This document shows positions 27,497 to 36,464 of a DNA stretch of 64,000 nucleotides, one piece after another; positions within the stretch are counted from its first letter, which is position 1, and each line of letters opens with the position of its first letter. A program made the translations under genes and the position numbers. The notes under the pieces were generated by a model. The model was not told where the DNA came from and searched no databases. It saw only the letters and a program-made list of their open reading frames with translations. The DNA comes from Baekduia alba (GTDB taxonomy: Bacteria > Actinomycetota > Thermoleophilia > Solirubrobacterales > Solirubrobacteraceae), in NCBI RefSeq assembly GCF_028416635.1, contig NZ_CP114013.1, forward strand, positions 5,208,001 through 5,272,000, given 5' to 3'.

Positions 27497-27532
27497 GGGG
27501 CTTGAAACAAGCCCCGGGGTGTGCTGCATAAT
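27497..27532 (+). promoter_or_regulatory. 19-bp palindrome (rifamycin-associated-element-like) with promoter of the monooxygenase
   Basis: GGGGCTTGAAACAAGCCCC (27497-27515) is a perfect 8+3+8 inverted repeat. It contains TTGAAA (27502-27507), and CATAAT lies at 27527-27532, a 19-base spacing. From memory, the rifamycin-associated element of actinomycetes is a 19-bp inverted repeat with the same GGGGCTTG arm, found before rifamycin-inactivating genes. The gene that follows is a flavin monooxygenase of the type that includes rifampicin monooxygenase. Confidence 0.65.
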
Positions 27533-27574
27533 CGCCCGCCGCAAGCGAGAACCGATGAATGGGAAGCGTGAGAA

Positions 27575-29095
27575 ATGAGTGTTGCTGTTGATGTGGCCGG
27601 ACGGGATGCGGCGATGGGCGAGCATGCGGTGGTGATCGCCGGAGGCGGTCCGGCGGGGATGATGCTGGCCGCTGAGCTGGCGTTGGCGAAGGTCGACGTC
27701 GCGATCGTCGAGCGGCGCCCCGATCACGTGCTCGCCGACTCACGGGCCGGCGGCGTCCACGCGCGCACGATCGAGGTCCTCGATCAGCGTGGGATCGCCG
27801 ATCGGTTCCTCGCCGAAGGTCAGACGGCTCAGGCCGCGACGTTCGGCACGACCGTGTTGGACATGAGCGACTTCCCGACGCGGCATCCGTATTCGCTCGG
27901 GATCTGGCAGAAGAAGATCGAGCGGATCATGGCCGCCTGGATCGCCGAGCTGCCGGTGCGGATCATGTACGGGTGCGAGGTGACGGGCTTCGCGCAGGAC
28001 GACACCGGCGTCGACGTCGAGCTGTCCGGCGGCCAGTCGCTGCGGGCGCGGTACCTCGTCGGGTGCGACGGGGGACGCAGCCTGATCCGCAAGGCCGCCG
28101 GCATCGAGTTCCCGGGGTGGGATGCGACGCGGAGCAACCTGATCGCCGAGGTGGAGGTGACCGAGGAGCCGCCGAAGGGCCTGCGCCACGACGCCTCCGG
28201 CGTCCACGCCCTCAACCGGATGGAGGACGGGCGGACGTTCCGGGTCGTCACGACCGAGCGCCAGGTCGGGTCCGGCACCGAGCCCACGCTGAGCGACTTG
28301 AGCGAGGCGCTGATCACGGTGTACGGCACCGACTTCGGGATCCACAGCCCCACGTGGATCTCCCGGTTCACCGACATGACCCGCCAGGCGGCGTCCTACC
28401 GCGCGGGCCGCGTCCTCCTCGCCGGCGACGCGGCGCACGTGCACTACCCGGCCGGCGGCCAGGGCCTCAGCCTCGGCGTGCAGGACGCGGTGAACCTGGG
28501 CTGGAAGCTCGCGCAGGTCGTCGACGGGACCTCCCCGGAGAGCCTCCTCGACACCTACCACGACGAGCGCCACCCGGTCGCCGCACGCGCGCTGCGGCAC
28601 ACGATGGCCCAGACCACGCTCCAGCGCCGCGACGAGCGCATGCTCGCCCTGGTCGAGGTGGTGTCGGACCTGGCGACGCTGGACGAGCCTCGCAAACGCC
28701 TCGCCGGGATCATCTCCGGGCTGGACATCCACTACGACGCCGGCGAAGGCGGCCACCCGCTCGTCGGACGCCGGATGCCGGACCTGGACCTCGCGACGGC
28801 CGACGGCGACGGCGGCGGCCCGCTGCGGGTCTTCGAGCTGCTGCACGATGCTCGGCCGGTGCTCCTCGACTTGAGTGAGCGCGGCGGCGTCGACATCACG
28901 CCGTGGGCTGGCCGGGTGGAGCTGGTGGTCGCGCGGTACGCGGGCGAGTGGGAGCTGCCGGTCCTGGGCGCCGTCGCCGCGCCGTCCGCCGTGCTGATCC
29001 GGCCGGATGGCTACGTGGCCTGGGTGGGAGAGGGCTCCGACGCGGGGTTGGCCGACGCGCTCGCCAGGTGGTTCGGAGCGCCGGTGGCGGCGTAG
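27575..29095 (+). CDS. FAD-dependent aromatic monooxygenase, rifampicin-monooxygenase-like
   Basis: 506 residues of the class A (PHBH-fold) flavin hydroxylases. The N-terminal FAD site VIAGGGPAGMMLAAELA, the DG motif LVGCDGGRSLIRKAAG and the GD motif GRVLLAGDAAHVHYPAGGQGL are all intact, and a thioredoxin-like C-terminal domain follows (about residues 400-506). Such enzymes use NAD(P)H and O2 to hydroxylate aromatic compounds, including rifamycins and tetracyclines. The palindrome in front supports a drug-inactivating role, but overall sequence alone would also fit a catabolic hydroxylase. The start may be the ATG at 27575 or the later one at 27614. Confidence 0.85.
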   Translation: MSVAVDVAGRDAAMGEHAVVIAGGGPAGMMLAAELALAKVDVAIVERRPDHVLADSRAGGVHARTIEVLDQRGIADRFLAEGQTAQAATFGTTVLDMSDFPTRHPYSLGIWQKKIERIMAAWIAELPVRIMYGCEVTGFAQDDTGVDVELSGGQSLRARYLVGCDGGRSLIRKAAGIEFPGWDATRSNLIAEVEVTEEPPKGLRHDASGVHALNRMEDGRTFRVVTTERQVGSGTEPTLSDLSEALITVYGTDFGIHSPTWISRFTDMTRQAASYRAGRVLLAGDAAHVHYPAGGQGLSLGVQDAVNLGWKLAQVVDGTSPESLLDTYHDERHPVAARALRHTMAQTTLQRRDERMLALVEVVSDLATLDEPRKRLAGIISGLDIHYDAGEGGHPLVGRRMPDLDLATADGDGGGPLRVFELLHDARPVLLDLSERGGVDITPWAGRVELVVARYAGEWELPVLGAVAAPSAVLIRPDGYVAWVGEGSDAGLADALARWFGAPVAA

Positions 29096-29137
29096 CCGGG
29101 CGAGAAGGCCGACGCGGGGGCTTCACCTCCGGGGCGC

Positions 29138-29185
29138 TTGACATCCCTCCTAGATAACCGTTACCGTCGGATTAGATAACGGTTA
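29138..29185 (+). promoter_or_regulatory. PadR operon promoter with two operator repeats
   Basis: TTGACA (29138-29143) and TACCGT (29162-29167) are 18 bases apart. TAGATAACCGTTA (29151-29163) and TAGATAACGGTTA (29173-29185) are repeated with a 22-base step and each contains a TAAC-GTTA inverted element, so both faces of the -10 region would be covered by a dimeric repressor. Confidence 0.7.
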
Positions 29186-29203
29186 GAGAGGAGGCGTCCT
29201 TCG

Positions 29204-29788
29204 ATGCCTCGAGCGGTTGGCGCAGCAAGCAAGGAGCCGTCGCACGGCTATCAACTGCGGGTCGTCCAGGAGATCCTGCTGGCGCTGCTCGCCAAGGACG
29301 CGTCGCACGGCTACCAGCTCCGCGCGCGCCTGCAGCTCGCGCTCGGCCCGCTGGCGGAGGCGCTGAACGCCGGCCAGGTCTACGTGACGCTCGCGCGGCT
29401 CGACAAGGCGGGGCTCGTGCGCGCCGAGCACGTCGGCCAGTCCGATCGTCCCGACCGCAAGGTCTACGAGCTCACCGAGGAGGGGCGCGCGCGCGTCATG
29501 GCGTGGTTGGACGACACGAGCTGGCCCAAGCCCGCGCCGGCCGAGTTCCACCTCAAGCTGGTCGCCGCCGCGACGGCGGGCCTGGGCGATCCCGTCCGGA
29601 TCGTCGACGTCCAGCGCCACGCGGTCCTGGCCAACCTGGCCGAGGCGCAACGGGCCGCGCTGGCCCAGCCCGACGGCGCGGTCGCCGGGCTCCTGCTCGA
29701 AGGCGTGGTGCTGCGGCTGCAGGCCGACCTGCAGTGGCTCGAGGCCTGCGCCCGCTATTGGAGCTCCATGACGACGAAGGGACGCTGA
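29204..29788 (+). CDS. PadR-family transcriptional regulator
   Basis: 194 residues. The winged helix QEILLALLAKDASHGYQLRARL and YVTLARLDKAGLVRAE is standard PadR, followed by the helical dimerisation domain. An AGGAGG site lies 10 bases before the ATG at 29204. The first 20 residues contain KEPSHGYQLR, a copy of the KDASHGYQLR found 21 residues later, apparently a duplication (see findings). PadR regulators usually repress drug-export genes; here the ABC exporter follows with a TGATG overlap. Confidence 0.88.
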   Translation: MPRAVGAASKEPSHGYQLRVVQEILLALLAKDASHGYQLRARLQLALGPLAEALNAGQVYVTLARLDKAGLVRAEHVGQSDRPDRKVYELTEEGRARVMAWLDDTSWPKPAPAEFHLKLVAAATAGLGDPVRIVDVQRHAVLANLAEAQRAALAQPDGAVAGLLLEGVVLRLQADLQWLEACARYWSSMTTKGR

Positions 29789-30531
29789 TGGACATCGGCC
29801 GACCGCTCGTGCAGACGCACGAGCTGCGGATGGACTACGGACAGGGAACCGGCGCCGTGCACGCGCTCGACGCGGTCGAGCTGGCGGTCGCCGCCGGCGA
29901 GACGCTGGCGATCATGGGGCCGAGCGGCTGCGGGAAGTCGACGCTGCTGCACCTGCTCGGCGGCCTCGAACGGCCGTCGGCCGGCGAGGTGCGGCTGCAG
30001 GGCGAGCGCATCGACCACCTCAGCGAGCGGGCGCTCGCGCGGCTGCGCCGCGACGCGGTCGGCTTCGTCTTCCAGGCCTTCCACCTGATGGACGAGCTGA
30101 CCGCGATCGAGAACATCGAGCTGCCCGCGCTGCTGGCCGGCGCCTCGCCGCGAACCGCGCGACGGCGGGCGACCGAGCTGCTCGACCGCGTCGGGCTGAC
30201 GGACCGCGCCGCGCACCTCCCGTCCGCGCTCTCGGGCGGTCAGCGCCAGCGGGTCGCGGTCGCGCGGGCGCTCAGCAACGAGCCGCTGCTCGTCCTGGCC
30301 GACGAGCCGACCGGCAACCTCGACAGCACCGCGACCCTCGACGTCCTGCGGCTCTTCGACGACCTGCGCGCGACCGGCCAGACGGTCGTGATCGTCACCC
30401 ACGACGCGCGGATCGCGGCGACCGCCGACCGTCTCATCTCGATGCGCGACGGTGCCTTCGTCGAGGAGACCCGGCTGACCCACGGCTCGACCGGGCGGCT
30501 CGGCGCGCTCGCCGGGCTCGAGGAGGCCTGA
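29788..30531 (+). CDS. ABC exporter ATP-binding protein (LolD/MacB type)
   Basis: 247 residues with Walker A GPSGCGKST, signature LSGGQRQR and Walker B LLVLADEPTGNLDS, the last being typical of the MacB/LolD group that works with FtsX-like permeases by mechanotransmission. It overlaps the PadR stop and is followed by its permease after 5 bases. Confidence 0.93.
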   Translation: MDIGRPLVQTHELRMDYGQGTGAVHALDAVELAVAAGETLAIMGPSGCGKSTLLHLLGGLERPSAGEVRLQGERIDHLSERALARLRRDAVGFVFQAFHLMDELTAIENIELPALLAGASPRTARRRATELLDRVGLTDRAAHLPSALSGGQRQRVAVARALSNEPLLVLADEPTGNLDSTATLDVLRLFDDLRATGQTVVIVTHDARIAATADRLISMRDGAFVEETRLTHGSTGRLGALAGLEEA

Positions 30532-30536
30532 GCGCC

Positions 30537-32402
30537 ATGGGCCGCGTCCTGCTCGTCCTGCGCCTCGCGGCGCGCGACGTGCGCCGGCATCCGGCGCAGG
30601 CCGTACTCCTGGTGGCGACGATCACCGCTGCCACCGCCACGCTGACGCTCGGCCTCGTCCTGCACGGCGTGGTCCAGACGCCGTACAAGAGCACCCGCGC
30701 CGCGACCGCCGGGCCCGACGTGGTCGCGCGGGTCGAGCCGCCGGAGCCCGGGCCGAGCGGCACGCCACCGGCCGGCGGCCGCCACGCGTCGGTGAACCCC
30801 GCCGCGCTCGACGCGCTGACACGGGCGCGCGGCGTCGTCGCGCACAGCGGTCCCTACACGCTGGCCGACACCACCCTGACCGCGCACGGCACCCGCGCGG
30901 CGGTCCAGGCCGAGGGACGCGACGTCGCCCCGGCCACGCTCGACCAGCCCGAGCTCACCGCCGGCCGCTGGGTCCACGACGGCGGCGTGGTGGTCGAGCG
31001 CGCGTTCGCCGACGCCTTCGACGTCCACACGGGCGACGCGGTCAAGGTCGGCGGCCGGTCGTTCCGCGTCGCCGGGATCGCGGTCACCGCCGCGATGTCG
31101 CCCTACCCGTCAGCCGGCTCGATGGTCCGCGGGCACGTCGTGCATCCGGGCCTGGTCTGGCTCACCCGCGCCGACGCCCGCCGGCTCGCGGTGGCTCCGG
31201 AGAGCGTGTCCTACATCATGAACCTGCGGCTCGCCGATCCGGCGCGCGCCCCGGCGTTCGTCAGCGCGCACGAGCCCAGCGAGAGCGAGAGCCTGAACGC
31301 GCCGCCGGGTGCGCGTCCGTCCGTCCCGCCACCGCCGCCGATGCTGCAGTCCTGGACGCAGCTGAGCGACAACGCCGGCAACCTCGTGCGCAACGAGCGG
31401 CGCGCGCTGCTGACCGGAAGCTGGCTGCTGGGCCTGCTGGCGCTGGCCAGCGTCGCCGTGCTCGTCGGCGGGCGGATGGCCGGCCAGATGCGGCGCGTCG
31501 GCCTGCTGAAGGCCGTCGGCGCCACGCCGGGCCTGGTCGCGTCGGTGCTGCTCGCCGAGTACGTGGTGCTGGCGCTGGTCGCCGCCGCGGCGGGGCTGGC
31601 GATCGGTCGCCTCACCGCCCCTCCGCTCGCCGATCCCGGCGCCGGCCTGGTCGGCGGCGCCGGCGGGATCCCGTTCGGCGTTGTCGATGTCCTTGTCGTG
31701 ATCGCGGTGGCGGTGGCCGTCGCGATCGTCGCGACGCTCGTGCCCGCGGTCCGCGCCGCACGGGTCAGCACGGTGCTCGCGCTGGGCGACGCGGCCCGTC
31801 CGCCGCGGCGCAGCGCCCGGTTGATCGCGCTGTCGGCACGGCTGCCGGTGCCGTTGCTGCTCGGCCTGCGCGTGGCCGGGCGCCGCCCGCGCCGCTCGCT
31901 GCTGTGCGCGGCCGGCGCGACGATCACCGTGGCCGGGATCGTCGCCGTGCTCTGTGCCCACGCGCAGCTCGACGCGCAGCGGACGACGTCCGCCCTGGCC
32001 GATCCCCGCACCGACCGGCTGAGCGACGTGCTGGCGCTGATCGCGGTGATGCTCGTCGCGCAGGCGTCCGTCAACGCGGTCTTCATCACCTGGGCGACGG
32101 TGCTCGACGCTCGCCGCACGTCCGCCCTCGCTCGCGCGCTCGGCGCGACGCCGGGCCAGGTCGCCGCCGGCCTCTCGGCCGCGCAGGTCCTCCCCGCGCT
32201 GGCCGGCGCGATCGTCGGGATCCCCGCGGGCCTCGGGCTCTTCGCGGCGGTGAGCCCGGACGCCGCGCCGGCGCCTTCGGCGTGGTGGCTGCTGGCGACC
32301 GTCGCGGGCACCGTCGTCGTGGTCACGGCGCTCACCGCGATCCCGGCGCGCGCCAGCGCCCGGCGGCCGGTCGCGGCGGTGCTGCGGTCGGAGTTGGGGT
32401 AG
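30537..32402 (+). CDS. FtsX-like ABC exporter permease
   Basis: 621 residues. One N-terminal helix (QAVLLVATITAATATLTLGL), a large extracytoplasmic domain (about residues 40-290), then three helices, a second loop and further helices near residues 450, 510 and 580 give the duplicated FtsX/MacB-like layout seen in actinobacterial exporters. With the ATPase it would export a drug, peptide or lipid under PadR control. The gene ends at 32402; the 88 bases to the next gene hold a GC-rich inverted repeat but nothing else I can name. Confidence 0.9.
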   Translation: MGRVLLVLRLAARDVRRHPAQAVLLVATITAATATLTLGLVLHGVVQTPYKSTRAATAGPDVVARVEPPEPGPSGTPPAGGRHASVNPAALDALTRARGVVAHSGPYTLADTTLTAHGTRAAVQAEGRDVAPATLDQPELTAGRWVHDGGVVVERAFADAFDVHTGDAVKVGGRSFRVAGIAVTAAMSPYPSAGSMVRGHVVHPGLVWLTRADARRLAVAPESVSYIMNLRLADPARAPAFVSAHEPSESESLNAPPGARPSVPPPPPMLQSWTQLSDNAGNLVRNERRALLTGSWLLGLLALASVAVLVGGRMAGQMRRVGLLKAVGATPGLVASVLLAEYVVLALVAAAAGLAIGRLTAPPLADPGAGLVGGAGGIPFGVVDVLVVIAVAVAVAIVATLVPAVRAARVSTVLALGDAARPPRRSARLIALSARLPVPLLLGLRVAGRRPRRSLLCAAGATITVAGIVAVLCAHAQLDAQRTTSALADPRTDRLSDVLALIAVMLVAQASVNAVFITWATVLDARRTSALARALGATPGQVAAGLSAAQVLPALAGAIVGIPAGLGLFAAVSPDAAPAPSAWWLLATVAGTVVVVTALTAIPARASARRPVAAVLRSELG

Positions 32403-32490
32403 CCGCGCCCTGCGGCGCGCCGGCGACACGACCGGGATATGCAGGGTCCGTTGCGCCGGCAGCGGGCCCACCGGCTCCGACGTCTGGCCG

Positions 32491-32685
32491 TCACGACCGC
32501 TGGGCGCATGCGCGCGCGATGGTTGCGCGACCCAGTCGTTGCAGGCCTTTGAGGTACTCGGCGTGGCTGGTCCAGTCCGCGTCGCTCTGACCACCGAGGA
32601 TCATCTCGACGGTGTCGAGGTGCGCCTCCAGAAGCTCGTCGAGGAGCCACAGCAGAGCGTCTCGATCGTGGGTGGATCCGACCAT
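32491..32685 (-). CDS. Small hypothetical protein
   Basis: 64 residues, acidic and helical (DALLWLLDELLEAHLDTVEMILGG). The ATG at 32685 has a GGGAG site 6 bases ahead, better than the earlier GTG at 32706. Codon third positions are GC-rich like neighbours. I do not recognise the family. It lies at the left edge of the accessory region, so it may be the last core gene or an island remnant. Confidence 0.5.
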   Translation of the reverse strand: MVGSTHDRDALLWLLDELLEAHLDTVEMILGGQSDADWTSHAEYLKGLQRLGRATIARACAQRS

Positions 32686-33019
32686 GTTGGCTCCCAGCGC
32701 GGTCACGCGATCCGCGACGGCGCGATCTCAGCGCGGCGATCGACGGCGTCCTCGCGACCGCGGCGCAGGCTCAGGTGCCGGGCGGCCGCTCGGCCGGGTG
32801 TCGCAGCAAAGATTGCACGACGAGGTCGCGCTGCGAACTCCGGCCTGGCTGCTGCGGAGCGCTGCTCGACGCGTGCTCGGCCTTGGCCCTGGCGGCGTCG
32901 GATTCTCTGATCTCTCGCACGTGCGGCGTCAACATGTCGCTCTTCTCCCGCGTGGTGGAGCCTGACGGTAGCCCGCCCTCGCCACATACGTCCAATACGA
33001 ATCGAAGCGACCCCGCATA

Positions 33020-33260
33020 CACGCCCAGCTATAAGCGAACTCTGGCCTCCGCGACGCTGGCGCACCTCTTCCAGCGACGCACTCCCTTCTCGTCGTTGGT
33101 AGCGGTCGGTCGGCCCGTCGGAGTACGAGCCGTCCTTGCGCCAGCACCGGCGCGTCTCCACCGTCGACTCCCGCGGAGCTGAACGCGGCATCGTGCGCCG
33201 CCGTCGTCGCCGCTGAACAACCACGCGTCGAGATCGACTCGACGGGCAGCGAAGGGACCC
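33020..33260 (-). pseudogene. Decayed excisionase-integrase pair
   Basis: Around 33255-33189 the minus strand reads RRVDLDAWLFSGDDGGAR, close to the C-terminus DLDRWLFSDDDGGSS of the intact excisionase at 39814. At the same relative position a new frame begins with ATG at 33191, reading VETRRCWRKDGSYSDG, which resembles integrase N-termini such as that at 39817. After about 50 codons the similarity stops. The arrangement (xis, int, leftward, just left of a tRNA-Thr repeat) repeats that of the two intact modules, so this is the remains of an older insertion. Confidence 0.55.
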
Positions 33261-33357
33261 CAATTGGACTCCGTTCGACCTGGATACAAACCCCATCGCG
33301 GCGCTCGGACAACTCCAACGAGTCGCGAGCTACGGCGCCTTGCAGGGACTTCCCGAA

Positions 33358-33400
33358 GAGCCGACGCGGGGACTCGAACCCCGGACCCCTTCATTACGAG
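33358..33400 (-). repeat. Attachment-site repeat, copy 1 (tRNA-Thr 3' fragment)
   Basis: 43 bases identical to the 3' part of the tRNA-Thr gene at 48.99 kb, from the T-arm to the anticodon loop. The flank to its left (TTGCAGGGACTTCC) also resembles that of the real tRNA. It marks the left end of island A. The following 374 bases to 33774 contain no convincing gene in either strand. Confidence 0.9.
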
Positions 33401-33774
33401 CGCCGCTCTGGTGCGCTCAGTGGTTGAAGGAGTGGTGTCGCTGCCAGTCAAGTCGCTGCAAAGCGCAAGGCTTTGCGGACTAGGCATGGGTGGAGTGTAC
33501 CCGGGCTGAGCGGGATTTGGGACCCAAGCCGGCCCGTGCTGCGACGCCGCGGCTCCGTTGTCCGGCGTCAGCCTGAACAAACCTACCGGCACGATGGCGG
33601 TGTGCCCGACCGTTTCACCCTCGGGCTTGGCGATGCACTTCTTGCTCGCTCGTCGATACCGCGTCGCAGACGTCTTCAGTCAGTCGCCCCAGTCCACTAT
33701 CGCGCCGTCTCTGCATATACGGTGCCGCGATCACCGCTCCACTCACGCAACTCGTCGACCTCCGCTCCGTCTGG

Positions 33775-35307
33775 GTGTCGACTAAGAACGAGGTTCGCTC
33801 CGTAGCCTTCCGCAACCCCTTCGAACTCGAGATCTTGGATGCGAGTGTCGAGCAATGGCTGCCAGAACTCGAGGCGCGACTGACGTCTGACGCCTACACG
33901 CCGGACACCGCCACGCTGATCGAGTTACCGAAGGCGCGAGGCCTCGTTCGACCGATCGCGCTGATGTCGTTGCGCGATCGCGTGGTCTACAACGCCTGCG
34001 TTCATGCCTGCTTCGACGCGATCTTCGCGGAACTCGCATGGGCTCAGGGGACCAAGGACTTCGCCTATCGCCTAAGTCGTCCCGCTAAAGCTCCTCCGTG
34101 GTTCAAGAACGCGTTCAAAGGCTGGGACTCATTTCGGCGCGCCAGCCTCGCGAATCTCAGCGAGCGCGGCTCGGTCGCGATCACGGACGTGGCCGCGTTC
34201 TACGAAAACATCTCAATCAAGCTCCTTCTCTCCGATCTCCGAGCACTCGGCAGTCCCGAGCATCCGTTGCGCGTCCTGTCCGCCTGTCTCAATCGCTGGT
34301 GCCAGGTAGAAGGGCGTGGCCTTCCGCAGGACTCCTACGCCTCTCACGTCCTGGCGAAGCTCTACCTGCAGCCGCTGGACCGGATGCTGCAGCACCATCA
34401 CCTGCTGCATGCCCGGTACTCAGACGACATGCGGATCTTCTGTCACACAGAAGAAGAGGCGCAGCGCGCGCTGGTCGAGACAGCACGGACCCTCCGCCGG
34501 AGAGGCCTGAGTCTGCAGGGTGCTAAGACACGAGTCATCTCGGGTGAAGATGCACGTCATTTGATTGAAGGGCGAACGCCGACGATTGCACGCATACGCC
34601 GGCAGTGGCGGCAGGCAGTCCTCGACTCCATGCAGGCCGGTGAAAACTCGCCGTACCTAACAAGTGGAGAGATTGATCAGTTGATCCGCGATGACCCGGG
34701 CCGGATTCCGCTAGCCGTCATTCGCGACGCCTTCGACGCTTTCGTGGCCGAGCGCGAGCAGTCAGGCTTTGACAAGTCGATCTTCCATTTCCTTCTCAAC
34801 CGTCTCGCCGCGGCGAAGGACAAGCATGCTTTGCCGCACCTGGCGCCCTTGCTCGCCGACTTCCCGCAGGAGACGCCGTTCATCCTGCGTTACGTGCGTC
34901 GGGCGGAGAGCGAGTCTGAGTTTGAGCCCTCGCTTCTCGGGTTTCTGCGGACGGCTCAGGGGGGCGTGTACGACGCGCAGCGGCTACTCGTCTTCGCTTG
35001 GTGGGCTGATGGCGATGCGCACCCGTCGGACGAGGCGATTTCTCTCGCGCGCGATGTTGCGCTCGACGAGGCGGCACGACCGATGATGAGAGCAGCGGCC
35101 CGCGCCGTGCTCGCGCGGCGCGCGGAGTTGTCGGATCTCGAGCGGTTGCTTGACGAGTACGAACGTTCTCGCGACGAGCTCGAGAAGGCGCAAATCATCT
35201 GCTGTCTAGGCCGTCTAGAACGGTCACGGCTCCGAGCATTCACCGGCCGCGTCCACGGTGACGGTGCGCTGCCTCGCTACGCCGCGGCGTGGCTCGCGAC
35301 GAGGTAG
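33775..35307 (+). CDS. Bacterial reverse transcriptase of the defence-associated (UG/Abi-like) type
   Basis: 510 residues. Reverse transcriptase motifs: A, ITDVAAFYENI with Asp138; B, GLPQDSYAS at 182-190; C, ARYSDDMRIF with YSDD at 215-218; D, LSLQGAKTRV. The C-terminal half (about 270-510) is alpha-helical with repeat-like pairs, as in Abi-type and UG reverse transcriptases, and has no maturase or endonuclease domain, so a group II intron is unlikely. No retron RNA is evident. The GTG start has no ribosome site and the frame is open upstream (LTQLVDLRSVW precedes it), so the N-terminus is uncertain or truncated. Antiphage function is an inference from type and location. Confidence 0.8.
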   Translation: MSTKNEVRSVAFRNPFELEILDASVEQWLPELEARLTSDAYTPDTATLIELPKARGLVRPIALMSLRDRVVYNACVHACFDAIFAELAWAQGTKDFAYRLSRPAKAPPWFKNAFKGWDSFRRASLANLSERGSVAITDVAAFYENISIKLLLSDLRALGSPEHPLRVLSACLNRWCQVEGRGLPQDSYASHVLAKLYLQPLDRMLQHHHLLHARYSDDMRIFCHTEEEAQRALVETARTLRRRGLSLQGAKTRVISGEDARHLIEGRTPTIARIRRQWRQAVLDSMQAGENSPYLTSGEIDQLIRDDPGRIPLAVIRDAFDAFVAEREQSGFDKSIFHFLLNRLAAAKDKHALPHLAPLLADFPQETPFILRYVRRAESESEFEPSLLGFLRTAQGGVYDAQRLLVFAWWADGDAHPSDEAISLARDVALDEAARPMMRAAARAVLARRAELSDLERLLDEYERSRDELEKAQIICCLGRLERSRLRAFTGRVHGDGALPRYAAAWLATR

Positions 35308-35358
35308 TTCGATTCGTAATATCTGAGCGGTATAGGGTGCACACGTCAGGGAACGCTG

Positions 35359-36264
35359 ATGAGCGGAGAACGGATGGAACCTTGGGTCGCGGTCGACTTC
35401 GAGACCGCTTCGAGCGACCGTGCCAGCGCGTGCGCCGTCGCCGCAGTTGCCGTCGCGGACGGAGCCGTGGTCGACGAGCGTCGGTGGCTCATCCGGCCAC
35501 CGGGCAACAAGTACGACGCATTCAACACGTTCATCCACGGCATCGACGGCTCAATCACGCGAGATGCATCCGAGTTCTCGACGGTGTGGAGCGAGGTCCT
35601 GGACTTCGCCGGCGGTCGGACACTGGTCGCCCACAACGCTGGCTTCGACATGGGTGTCGTCCGCGCGGAGCACGTTCGCACCGGTGCCACGCCCGCGGAG
35701 ATTAACTATGTCTGCTCGCTCGTTATGGCCCGACGCCAGTGGACGGGGCTCCCCAGCTACAGCCTCCCCTGGGTCTGCGACCACGTCGACGTCGTTTTGG
35801 CCGATCACCATGATCCGCTCGCGGACGCTCGCGCCTGCGCGGAGGTGATGCTGAAGCTGCTCGCGACACTCGGCACGACGACCCTCTCCGAGGCCGCCGA
35901 GCGCCTCACGGTCTTCGTTGGGTCATACGGTCCGCACGACGTCCGATGCACGATCAAGGACCACAAATCTCGGCTGGGCAGGCTGCCCGAAAACCCCGAC
36001 GCGGATCCCGATCATCCGCTCTACGGCATGCACTTGGTTTTCACTGGAACCCTCCAGCAATGGCGTCGCGAGGACGCCGCCCGCCTTGCGGTCCAGTGCG
36101 GCGCCATCTGCGCCAACTCCGTGACGCGCTCGACCGACTATCTCGTCTGTGGCATCAGTGACCCACGCGTCCTTCGAGGCCACACGATGAGCACCAAGCT
36201 GCGGAAGGCGACGGCTCAAGGCGTCGAACTCCTTACCGAGCTGGAGTTCACGCAGCTGCTCTGA
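35359..36264 (+). CDS. DnaQ-like 3'-5' exonuclease with C-terminal BRCT domain
   Basis: 301 residues. The DEDDh exonuclease residues are visible: Asp13/Glu15 in VDFETA, Asp97 in HNAGFD, and His151/Asp156 in HHDPLADA. A BRCT domain (about 220-300, HLVFTGTLQQWRREDA) follows. This architecture occurs in actinobacterial DNA polymerase III epsilon-like proteins. It lies 51 bases after the reverse transcriptase with its own possible promoter (TATAGG at 35331). The ATG at 35374, preceded by GGAG, is an alternative start. It may trim nucleic acid made by the reverse transcriptase, a guess from context. Confidence 0.82.
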   Translation: MSGERMEPWVAVDFETASSDRASACAVAAVAVADGAVVDERRWLIRPPGNKYDAFNTFIHGIDGSITRDASEFSTVWSEVLDFAGGRTLVAHNAGFDMGVVRAEHVRTGATPAEINYVCSLVMARRQWTGLPSYSLPWVCDHVDVVLADHHDPLADARACAEVMLKLLATLGTTTLSEAAERLTVFVGSYGPHDVRCTIKDHKSRLGRLPENPDADPDHPLYGMHLVFTGTLQQWRREDAARLAVQCGAICANSVTRSTDYLVCGISDPRVLRGHTMSTKLRKATAQGVELLTELEFTQLL

Positions 36265-36464
36265 CTCGGCATGGGTCATCGGCATCTCGTCGAAGGGCAT
36301 GGTGCATCTGGTCCGGTCCAGTGCTGCCGGCGGCAGAGGTGAGCGCGACGCGCTCCGCGATCCGACCCTCGGTACGCCAGGCGAGCCACCGACGGCACCT
36401 GGGTCGCTCGCGGTGGACGCAGAGAGTGCGAGGCCTGTCGTGACCACAGTAGGCTCGCGGCTTC

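Noticed and set aside
33401-33774. Small frames such as 33558-33785 as genes in front of the reverse transcriptase
   Set aside because: No ribosome site, motif or consistent codon bias; low support in either strand.
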